Part shown: piece by piece, positions 14,376 through 21,315 of the stretch
Layout: each line of letters opens with the position of its first letter
How positions within the stretch are numbered: position 1 is the first letter of the stretch
Notes under the pieces: generated by a model
What the model was told of the DNA's origin: nothing
Databases searched by the model: none
What the model saw: the letters and a program-made list of their open reading frames with translations, nothing else
Program-made: the position numbers and the translations under genes
From: JAYZDF01 sp036337945
Lineage (GTDB): Bacteria > Myxococcota > Kuafuiibacteriia > Kuafuiibacteriales > Kuafuiibacteriaceae
Length of the DNA stretch: 27,962 nucleotides
Assembly: GCA_036337945.1 (NCBI GenBank)
Contig: JAYZDF010000111.1
Coordinates: 1-27,962 of the forward strand
Direction: 5' to 3'

Positions 14376-15485
14376 TCATTTCCAATCTTGAAATTGTTCT
14401 TGAAGATTCCGAGGAATCTCAGCGTACACATCTTCGATCAGTGTTTCGATTTCCGGATTCGGCCGAGCTTCTGCCGCTTTCACTGCAGCAAGAATTTGCT
14501 CATCCAGACGAGCGCGAGTTTCGGCTTCTTCTTCTTCGGTCCAATGCCCTTGTGAAGTCATAAACCGATGAAATCGCTGTAGCGGGTCGCGTTTCTTCCA
14601 TTCAACCACTTCGGCTTCATCTCGGTATACACGTGGATCATCCGAGCTAGAATGCGCTCCAATTCGGTAGGTCACAAGCTCTAAAAAGGTTGCGCCCTCA
14701 CCGGCTCTCGCGCGGTCAGCTGCTTCTTTGATTGCAGCATAGGAAGCGAGAATATCGTTTCCGTCGACCCGAGCGTACGGGAGTCCATAGGCGGTCGCCT
14801 TTTCGGCAATCGTTCTCGCACGGGTTTGTCCGTGAGTCGGAATACTGATCGACCAATGGTTATTTTGGCAGATGAGAATACAAGGTGTTTTGTACACGCC
14901 GGCAAAGTTCAGCGCATTATGGAAGTCACCTTCGCTCGTCGCCCCATCGCCCATGAAACCGACAGTGACAACATCGTCCTTCTTCAGTTTAGCCGCCCAG
15001 GCAGCGCCAACCGCTTGCGGAATTTGGCTGCCAATACAGCTTCCCCAACTGACCTGGTTCACCGAACGACATGCTTGATGCGAAGGCATTTGTCGGCCTT
15101 TGGTCACATCACCTGCATTTCCGAAAACCTGGCAAATGTAGGTCTCTAGCGAAAAGCCTCGATAGAGCATTGCCGAGCCCTCTCGCAGGGCAGGAAAAAT
15201 CCAATCACGATCTTCAAGAGCAGCGGCAGTAGCAATTGGAGTTGCTTCTTGGCCCGTACAAGCTCCATAAAATCCGATCCGTCCTTGACGCTGGAGAATC
15301 ATCATCCGCTCATCTAGTAAGCGGATAAGAAGCATCGTCTCGTACATTCTTCGAAGTTTGGATTCTTCGATCTCAGGTACTGAGCCAATTAAATTTCCAT
15401 CATAATCAAGAACCTGAAAGACCTCAGGTTCATCAAGGACGTCCGGGGGAACCAGGGTACGCTCTTCCGAAGACGAGCGAGCCAC
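14376..15485 (-). CDS. bkdA: Branched-chain 2-oxoacid dehydrogenase E1 component, alpha subunit
   Basis: E1-alpha binds thiamine pyrophosphate and, with E1-beta, decarboxylates the 2-oxoacid and acylates the E2 lipoyl group. The 369 residues include the thiamine-binding motif starting GDGATSEGDFHNALNF at 179-194 and ending NN at 208-209. KGRQMPSHQA at 129-138 and YRIGAHSSSDDPRVYR at 273-288 are closer to branched-chain enzymes than to pyruvate dehydrogenases. Neither view is proven by sequence alone. The start is GTG at 15485, one base after the TAA of the E2 gene, with GGAG in the end of that gene as a possible ribosome-binding site. No E1-beta gene is adjacent or elsewhere in the window. 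The gene ends 14 bp from the convergent giant lipoprotein gene. Confidence 0.9.
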   Translation of the reverse strand: MARSSSEERTLVPPDVLDEPEVFQVLDYDGNLIGSVPEIEESKLRRMYETMLLIRLLDERMMILQRQGRIGFYGACTGQEATPIATAAALEDRDWIFPALREGSAMLYRGFSLETYICQVFGNAGDVTKGRQMPSHQACRSVNQVSWGSCIGSQIPQAVGAAWAAKLKKDDVVTVGFMGDGATSEGDFHNALNFAGVYKTPCILICQNNHWSISIPTHGQTRARTIAEKATAYGLPYARVDGNDILASYAAIKEAADRARAGEGATFLELVTYRIGAHSSSDDPRVYRDEAEVVEWKKRDPLQRFHRFMTSQGHWTEEEEAETRARLDEQILAAVKAAEARPNPEIETLIEDVYAEIPRNLQEQFQDWK

Positions 15486-15486
15486 G

Positions 15487-16803
15487 TTACGCCATCTCCA
15501 TCATCAGCCGATCAGGACTTTGGAGCAAACGAATCACTGAATATGTGAATGCAGCACCGATGTGTCCATCGATCAATCGATGGTCGAAGGATAAGGAAAG
15601 GTTCATCATTGAACGGATGACAATTTGATCATCAACAACGACCGGGCGTTTCACCATCTTGTGGATACCCATGATAGCCACTTCCGGATGATTAATGACC
15701 GGTGTCGCGAAGATACCGCCTTCTTTTCCAAGACTGGTGATCGTGAATGTAGAGCCACCCATGTCTTCCATACTTATGGTGCCACTGCGGGCCGCATCAC
15801 CAAGTCGCTTAATTTCTGCAGCGAGCTCAATCAAAGAGAACTGATCAGCATTACGAATCACTGGAACCATCAAGCCGCCATCGGTCGAAGCAGCGATGCC
15901 AAGATTGAAATCGCGACGTCGAACAAATTCCATGTTCGCTTCATCAACGTGTCCGTTCAGGTCAGGGAATTTTCGAAGTGAGGCCATGACCGCTTTGAGA
16001 ATGAAAGGAAGATAAGTCAGCTTGTCTTCGTCGGGACCCAGATTGGCATTGAAACGACTTCTCAGCTCAACCAAGGCTGAGCAATCGCATTCTTCGACAA
16101 AAGTAAAATGGGCGGCCAAAGATTTCGAGCGAGCCATATTTTCCCAAATCTTTTTGCGCATACCACGAACCGCAACGCGCTCTTCATTTTCAACAGGAGC
16201 TACTGAAGGAAGCGCTTGAGCGTAAGGCACCATGGTTACTCGATCAGCGGCTGCTGGAGCCGCGGCCTTGGCGTCTGCGTAGGCGCGAACATCTGCAGAC
16301 GTTACACGGCCCGAAGGACCACTTCCCTGGATGATGGAAATTTCAACTTCCAACTCTCGAGCCAAACGCCGAGTTGCCGGGGCTGCAAGTACTTTGCGAC
16401 CTGGAGTTTGCGCCTCGGTACTGATCTGAGTCGGCTCGCTCGCAGGCTCCGGTCGAGCCGATACTGGTTCGACAGGCTCAGGCACAACGGTGGATGTCGG
16501 TGCAGCGGGTGCTGGTGTCGGCGCAGGAGCCGGAGCTGGAGCTGGAGCTGGTGCCGCTGCTTCTCCTTCAGCGTCGATGACTACGAGTACTTCGTGGACT
16601 TTTGCAATGTCCCCTTCGTTCCCACGAGTTTCTAGAATCTTACCCGCTTTTGGTGACGGAATGACAACGGTTGCTTTATCCGTCATGACCTCAACCATAG
16701 GTTGATCTTCGGTCACTGCATCACCGGGCTTGATAAGCCATTTTACGATCTCGCCTTCTACGACACCTTCACCGATGTCAGGCAACTTAAATTCAAAAGC
16801 CAT
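15487..16803 (-). CDS. bkdB: Dihydrolipoamide acyltransferase (E2) of branched-chain 2-oxoacid dehydrogenase
   Basis: E2 forms the core of the complex and passes the acyl group from E1 to coenzyme A. The 438 residues show one lipoyl domain with the modified lysine at Lys43 (EVMTDKATV, 38-46) and an Ala/Pro-rich swinging linker at about 82-125. A peripheral-subunit-binding domain lies at about 136-175 (ATRRLARELEVEISIIQGSG), and the catalytic domain runs from about 205 to the end. The active-site motif SFDHRLIDGHIG has His408 and Asp412. EVMTDKAT is typical of branched-chain E2 enzymes. The lysine would be modified through LipB at 24.1-24.8 kb. It is the first gene of the bkdB-bkdA pair, an order that places E2 before E1. 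Confidence 0.92.
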   Translation of the reverse strand: MAFEFKLPDIGEGVVEGEIVKWLIKPGDAVTEDQPMVEVMTDKATVVIPSPKAGKILETRGNEGDIAKVHEVLVVIDAEGEAAAPAPAPAPAPAPTPAPAAPTSTVVPEPVEPVSARPEPASEPTQISTEAQTPGRKVLAAPATRRLARELEVEISIIQGSGPSGRVTSADVRAYADAKAAAPAAADRVTMVPYAQALPSVAPVENEERVAVRGMRKKIWENMARSKSLAAHFTFVEECDCSALVELRSRFNANLGPDEDKLTYLPFILKAVMASLRKFPDLNGHVDEANMEFVRRRDFNLGIAASTDGGLMVPVIRNADQFSLIELAAEIKRLGDAARSGTISMEDMGGSTFTITSLGKEGGIFATPVINHPEVAIMGIHKMVKRPVVVDDQIVIRSMMNLSLSFDHRLIDGHIGAAFTYSVIRLLQSPDRLMMEMA

Positions 16804-16814
16804 AGTTCGCCGGA

Positions 16815-16843
16815 AAGCTAGGACCCTGGAACCCGCGGGTCAA
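16815..16843 (-). promoter_or_regulatory. Putative promoter with palindromic operator upstream of the E2/E1-alpha pair
   Basis: On the minus strand TTGACC (16843-16838) and TAGCTT (16820-16815) are separated by exactly 17 bp. The -35 is strong and the -10 weak. The perfect 10-bp palindrome ACCCGCGGGT at 16831-16840 overlaps the -35 hexamer, a position suited to repression. The leader to the ATG at 16803 would be only a few bases. The assignment is inferred from pattern and spacing. Confidence 0.35.
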
Positions 16844-16891
16844 CAATTGGATGGACCCGAAGAGAAACGGGAGGAAAAAAGTTGTGGGAGG

Positions 16892-18514
16892 CTACTCTGA
16901 AGATTGGCTGGGACCCGCTCCAAACACGGCGTCGGGCACATCTCCCTGAAATTGTTCAAAATTTTTATCAAACAGCGTTGCTAGCTGCTTCGCCTTGGCA
17001 TCGTAGGCCGCGGGATCAGACCAGGTCTTTTTCGGTGTAAGCACCTCGTCCGGGACACCAGCGACCTGAACCGGAACATCCAGGCCAAAAATGGGGTCCT
17101 GAACGAATTCTGTTTCACGGAGCTGACCGGAAATTGCCGCATTGAGCAAGGTTCGGGTATGCCTTATGCTCATTCGCTCTCCTACCCCAGTCGGACCTCC
17201 CGTCCACCCGGTATTGACGAGCCACGCCGTTGCACCAGTCGCTCTCATCTTCTCACCTAATAATTTTGCATAATCGTTGGGTGGACGCGGCATAAACGGA
17301 GCGCCAAAACAGGTAGAGAAAGTCGCAGTAGGCTCCGTTACACCCAGCTCGGTCCCAGCAACTTTGGCCGTGTATCCAGACAGAAAATGATACATGGCTT
17401 GGTCCTCAGTAAGGCGTGATAATGGTGGCAAGACCCCAAAAGCATCACAGGTCAAAAAGACGATATGTTGTGGGTGACCTGCCACTCCACTTTTGACGTG
17501 ATTGGGAATCGAAGAGAGCGGATATGAAGCACGCGTATTCTCGGTCAAAGCTGCGTCGTCGAGGTCTAGCTCGCGAGTTTCCGCGTCGAACACGACGTTT
17601 TCTAAAATTGTTCCAAACATCGATGTCGTCGCATAAATTTCGGGTTCAGCTTCTTCGTTTAGCCGAATGACTTTTGCGTAACATCCTCCTTCTAAGTTAA
17701 AGACACCATTATCTCCCCAGCCGTGCTCATCATCTCCGATGAGCGCTCGATTTGGGTCGGCAGATAATGTCGTTTTGCCGGTGCCTGAAAGTCCGAAAAA
17801 GAGGGCTACATCGCCGTCATGGCCAACATTCGATGAGCAGTGCATTGTGAGAACACCTTTGGCATTCGCAAAGTAATTCATCGCAGTGAAGACACTTTTC
17901 TTGATCTCACCTGCGTACTGAGTACCACCAATGATGACTTTTCGTTCGGTGAAATTTATCGCGACGAAGGCCTCTGATCGAGTATCGTCCGTCGTTGGAT
18001 CGGCCTGAAAATTTGGGCAATGAAGCACCGTGAATTCAGGGGTGAAGGATGTGCGTTCTTCACTAGACGGAATCAAAAACATATTTCGAACAAAGTGACT
18101 GTGGCGCGCTTGCCTGGTCACTATTCGGCACGCCATTCTTTCTGTTTTGTCCGCGCCACAATAGACGTCTTGAACAAACATTTCTTTACCTTGAAGATGA
18201 GCCGTCACCTTGCCATAGAGCATCTTCCAGTTTTGTTCAGTGAAAGACGTATTCGCTTTCCAATCAACTGTGTTGTCGCTGTTGCTGTCACGGACGGTAA
18301 ATTTATCTTTAGCTGCACGACCTGTGTATCGTCCCGTCTTCGTGACAAAAGCACCTCCGCAAGATAGCTTGCCTTCTTTCCTTTCAAGCGCTTTTTCTAC
18401 GAGCTGAGGTGTAGATAAATTGTAATGAATCTCCCCTACGCGGTTAATTCCGTTATTTGTGAACCAATTCATTAGGTTCTGTTCGACCTGGGCTGCCATA
18501 AGTGCAGGCACCAT
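16892..18514 (-). CDS. pckA: Phosphoenolpyruvate carboxykinase (ATP)
   Basis: PckA converts oxaloacetate and ATP to phosphoenolpyruvate, CO2 and ADP in gluconeogenesis. The 540 residues equal the usual length of the ATP-dependent family. Motifs in order: GRYTGRAAKDKF at 61-72, GGTQYAGEIKKSVF at 196-209, P-loop GLSGTGKTTLSADP at 241-254, metal-site LIGDDEHGW at 258-266, and NTGWTGGPTGVGERM near residues 430-450. ATG at 18514; a second in-frame ATG six codons later also fits, since the first residues are not conserved. It is transcribed alone, divergently from the J-like gene. Its stop lies 88 bp before the E2 start, and I see no convincing terminator between them, so read-through is possible. 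Confidence 0.96.
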   Translation of the reverse strand: MVPALMAAQVEQNLMNWFTNNGINRVGEIHYNLSTPQLVEKALERKEGKLSCGGAFVTKTGRYTGRAAKDKFTVRDSNSDNTVDWKANTSFTEQNWKMLYGKVTAHLQGKEMFVQDVYCGADKTERMACRIVTRQARHSHFVRNMFLIPSSEERTSFTPEFTVLHCPNFQADPTTDDTRSEAFVAINFTERKVIIGGTQYAGEIKKSVFTAMNYFANAKGVLTMHCSSNVGHDGDVALFFGLSGTGKTTLSADPNRALIGDDEHGWGDNGVFNLEGGCYAKVIRLNEEAEPEIYATTSMFGTILENVVFDAETRELDLDDAALTENTRASYPLSSIPNHVKSGVAGHPQHIVFLTCDAFGVLPPLSRLTEDQAMYHFLSGYTAKVAGTELGVTEPTATFSTCFGAPFMPRPPNDYAKLLGEKMRATGATAWLVNTGWTGGPTGVGERMSIRHTRTLLNAAISGQLRETEFVQDPIFGLDVPVQVAGVPDEVLTPKKTWSDPAAYDAKAKQLATLFDKNFEQFQGDVPDAVFGAGPSQSSE

Positions 18515-18641
18515 AGCTATTCGGCCCAGCGTTTAGAAGTCATAAACACGGGAATTTATCAGAGTTTTTCCGCCTACTTTTGCCTACATTGCACGCAACT
18601 TTCGTAAATCGACACCGATAAGACAAAGCAGAGGGATCAGA
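18515..18641. promoter_or_regulatory. Divergent region between pckA and the J-like gene with phased GCCTAC repeats
   Basis: These 127 bp must hold the promoters for pckA (minus) and the plus-strand pair. GCCTAC occurs at 18572-18577 and 18582-18587, 10 bp apart (one helical turn), and again at 18644-18649, where TTGCCTAC contains the TTG start codon. GAGGGA at 18631-18636 is a good ribosome-binding site for that start. No -35/-10 pair of good spacing is evident on either strand. Confidence 0.3.
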
Positions 18642-19130
18642 TTGCCTACGGGAAGAGTTACGCAATTGGCTGGGTTTTGGACTGACTGGTCAATTATGAA
18701 AATGGACAAGGGTATCCATGGAGTGGGTGCCGAGGATGGATATCTATCTTTGGAAGAACTCTCTCACCACCTCTCCGACCTTTCAAATACCAAGAAAATT
18801 CGAGAGGATGCGGGAAAATCAACCAGTTTCGTGGACGACAGTATCCTCGATGGTCGCAAGTTATACCAGGATATGACCGCGAGCCACGTCACCAAACTCG
18901 CGTATCTACCAGACAGTCTGCTGGACCTTCCTTCTGGTGCTCGTCAACGAGCATGCGAAATGCTGAGGCTCGACGATACGACTGCCCAAGGGGAAATTGA
19001 TCAGTTTTGCCTCGACCACGCTCGAGCTCGATATAACGATATGAGTCCAACGTCTTCTGGAGCCCTTGCTTCTAAGCAACGAGCACTGAGTGAAATTGAC
19101 GCAGTTGCTAACGCTTTAGGTCTTCAATGA
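18642..19130 (+). CDS. Unknown protein with EF-hand-like N-terminus and degenerate J-domain-like C-terminus
   Basis: I do not recognise a named family for this 162-residue protein. Residues about 30-40 (AEDGYLSLEEL) look like the second half of an EF-hand loop, but the usual first aspartate is missing, so calcium binding is doubtful. Residues about 101-160 follow the pattern of a J domain: ACEMLRL like the opening of helix I, a GEIDQFCLDHARARY helix II, then YND (131-133) where J proteins have HPD, and KQRALSEIDAVANALGL like helix III. J-like proteins without HPD (such as Pam16) do not stimulate Hsp70 but bind J partners. The start TTG at 18642 is favoured by GAGGGA five bases upstream. It overlaps the next gene by 4 bases (ATGA). 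No signal peptide or membrane segment is visible. Confidence 0.7.
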   Translation: MPTGRVTQLAGFWTDWSIMKMDKGIHGVGAEDGYLSLEELSHHLSDLSNTKKIREDAGKSTSFVDDSILDGRKLYQDMTASHVTKLAYLPDSLLDLPSGARQRACEMLRLDDTTAQGEIDQFCLDHARARYNDMSPTSSGALASKQRALSEIDAVANALGLQ

Positions 19131-19936
19131 ACCTCTCTCAACTATCGGCGTGGATGATACAAGAATCCGTCTCCAAAAATATGGAGCGACTTCTCGACGC
19201 TTGGAACAAAGAGCTCGAAGCGGCTGAGAAAACCTCAAGGGAACTCGCGAAACAAATCCATGCTGAGAAAAGCAAAGAAGCTCAGCAAACAGCACGCGAA
19301 AATTATCAAGAAAACCTAGTCGATGCCGAAGCATCGCGACTACTCCACTACGTCAACGGCGCTCTCAATCATGCCGAAGCGAATGAGAGTATTTCGATAA
19401 CGATCCCAAGCGGAGTCCAAGTTGCCTCGCAAGCCATTGTGGCAACTCAGGTTGGAGAACTTCTCGAAGCAATTGGAGATCTTAGAGCGGAAATCAACGA
19501 CAACGATGATCAAATCATCAATCGTGCGCAATATTCGGCGGTTTGGGCGACGGCGCACGGCTTTGTACCTCATCCCCGTGACATCGCTGACCTCGTCCGC
19601 GCGTATCCACAAGGAGAGGCTTGGGCACAACGGTTCGCTGAGTTTTCTCAAAACCTAAAGACGGCGCAACATACAGAAAATCAACCAGGACGACTCCAAG
19701 GCTATTTGGCCCACAAAGAGATTGATACTCTGCGTTCACACGTTCAGCACCTACAAGCTTTGGGAACAAAAGCGCTCTCAAAACTGATCAGCACGAAACC
19801 GAGTACAGCTTTACCGCTCGGCGCACCACCCCGTTTCATTTCGAAACAAGACGCAGCAAACGCTGGCCCTACTCAAATCAAAAGTGCTTCCCTGCAAACA
19901 ATTTTGAATGACTTCAACAGACCTACTCGCAAGTAG
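19127..19936 (+). CDS. Unknown helical protein co-translated with the J-like protein
   Basis: Not recognised. The 269 residues begin with an amphipathic, highly charged helix at about 14-65 (EKTSRELAKQIHAEKSKEAQ is typical), probably a coiled coil. A mixed central part (about 90-150) has the hydrophobic stretch ISITIPSGVQVASQAIVATQVG. From 160 to 235 the protein is again helical, with conserved-looking aromatic and proline residues (GFVPHPRDIADL). The tail is Ser/Thr/Pro-rich. There is no signal peptide. The start overlaps the upstream stop codon (ATGA) and has AGG seven bases before, so the two proteins are probably made in similar amounts and may form a complex. A DnaK/Hsp70 or chaperone role is only suggested by the partner. 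Confidence 0.7.
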   Translation: MNLSQLSAWMIQESVSKNMERLLDAWNKELEAAEKTSRELAKQIHAEKSKEAQQTARENYQENLVDAEASRLLHYVNGALNHAEANESISITIPSGVQVASQAIVATQVGELLEAIGDLRAEINDNDDQIINRAQYSAVWATAHGFVPHPRDIADLVRAYPQGEAWAQRFAEFSQNLKTAQHTENQPGRLQGYLAHKEIDTLRSHVQHLQALGTKALSKLISTKPSTALPLGAPPRFISKQDAANAGPTQIKSASLQTILNDFNRPTRK

Positions 19937-19938
19937 GT
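19921..19938 (+). terminator. Hairpin at the end of the unknown gene pair
   Basis: ACCTACT-CGCA-AGTAGGT forms a perfect 7-bp stem with a 4-base loop that includes the stop codon of the 269-residue gene. No T-tract follows, so it is at best a weak or factor-assisted terminator. The convergent lipoprotein gene ends 65 bp further on. Confidence 0.35.
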
Positions 19939-20001
19939 TAGCTATAAACTTGCGAAGCTCTGCAAGGAGCGAGTTGAGATGCCGCCTTTACCTGACTTTC
20001 C

Positions 20002-21315
20002 TTAGTCTGAAGAGCTATTGAAGGCTTTTTGAAAAGCGATCAGTTCCGCTTCAGTAAATTTCTTATTGGCTTCGCTATGATTGAGGGTCACCTCAGCTAA
20101 CGCCGGCATACGGAACTCTCGCACGGGAATTTTGCCAATAAGAGTGAAAGCCTCTTTCAGCTTTTGTTGCTTTGCTAAGGTTAGTGAATATTCAGTAACG
20201 CCCTTGGCACCCCAAATAGGAGATTGGGTCAGCGTTGGAACCATTTTTTCAGCTTCGTCGAAACGGCCGGCCTTGGTATACGCCCGAATAAGTCCAGAAT
20301 GGACTTTTACTAAAGCCTCCGTCGACTGCACATATCGAGCAAGAGTAAGTGCTTCTTGGGTTCGATACTGCGATAAGAAAATTTCGACCAACTCTTGAAT
20401 AGCAGCGTCTCGAACCGCGGCATCTTTTATCTCCTGAACCTCTTTTACCGACTCCTCCGCTAAGGTCTTCGCGAGTTTATTAGATCGTTTTTTGACAAGT
20501 TCCATCGCCCATCGAGCTCTCGTGGCCGACCGAATCCAAACAGATTCAATCGCTTTGACCGTAAGTGCGGCTTCTTCAGCTCGGCCTTGGCGATAAAGAT
20601 AGAGTGCAACTTCACCCTGCGCACGATTCCGCATCGTGCCGCCATTCATGGACTCCAGAAGCTGCTGTGCCTCTTTGAGATTCTTTTTCTTAAGGTACGC
20701 TTCAACCGCTGCTCTAAAGATCTCAGCCCGAAGCGCATCATCGGTTACTTTTTGTCCCTCTTCGAGCCCCTGCGCAATCTTGCCGGCGGAAATAGAGGCT
20801 ATGGACACAAGCTTATGTGCGTGATTCTTAAATTCAGCCTCAGAGAATTTTGAAAGAATCTCCTTCATCTGCTCCATTTTTTTATCCGTCACACATGATG
20901 CAAAAACGTTCTTCGCAAGTTCCATTCGCTCTGAGGAAGCAGGCATTGCCTGGATTAGGGCATAGGCCGAACTCGAATCTTTGGCGTGAATATACGCAGC
21001 AGCGATTTTACGGTTCAACAATCTGACTTCGTCTGCATCTTTGACAGTGCGAGAAATAAGTTGAGCAAAATTAAGCTGCTCTGTCGCCTTGTCATATTGC
21101 TTCAGAGCAATATACCCCTTGGCGAGACCAATCTTGGCGTAGACCTGCTCAGACGGCTCCTTCAGGTCTGCCGTGCTTTCGTCGTACAGCTCGACCACAG
21201 GTTTCTTGAGGTCAGCTTTTAGCTTTTCAGCCCGTTTCTCTTCGTCTGAGCGACAGCCTGCAATGCTTGCGATCAATATCGCCAATACAGCCGTCGCGTA
21301 GATTGATCTTATCAA
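20002..21315 (-). CDS. Helical-repeat (TPR-like) lipoprotein
   Basis: With the TTG at 21315 as start, the 437-residue product opens with a classic lipoprotein signal: one basic residue, the hydrophobic run AVLAILIASIA and lipobox IAGC. The rest is a chain of paired helices of TPR/SEL1-like spacing (for example AKGYIALKQYDKATEQL, IKEAQQLLESM-like units, GRFDEAEKMVPTL), with no catalytic motif. It probably works as a periplasm-facing scaffold. The open frame extends upstream to 21441, but that part overlaps the rhomboid gene and would put 42 residues before the signal. TTG 21315 overlaps the rhomboid stop as TTGA, with GGAA upstream, which I take as the true start. The terminal gene of the lpdA cluster. 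Confidence 0.8.
   Translation of the reverse strand: MIRSIYATAVLAILIASIAGCRSDEEKRAEKLKADLKKPVVELYDESTADLKEPSEQVYAKIGLAKGYIALKQYDKATEQLNFAQLISRTVKDADEVRLLNRKIAAAYIHAKDSSSAYALIQAMPASSERMELAKNVFASCVTDKKMEQMKEILSKFSEAEFKNHAHKLVSIASISAGKIAQGLEEGQKVTDDALRAEIFRAAVEAYLKKKNLKEAQQLLESMNGGTMRNRAQGEVALYLYRQGRAEEAALTVKAIESVWIRSATRARWAMELVKKRSNKLAKTLAEESVKEVQEIKDAAVRDAAIQELVEIFLSQYRTQEALTLARYVQSTEALVKVHSGLIRAYTKAGRFDEAEKMVPTLTQSPIWGAKGVTEYSLTLAKQQKLKEAFTLIGKIPVREFRMPALAEVTLNHSEANKKFTEAELIAFQKAFNSSSD

Noticed and set aside
16862..16891. A terminator after pckA
   Set aside because: Only a weak CCCG/CGGG pairing with an 8-base loop is present, without a following T-tract.
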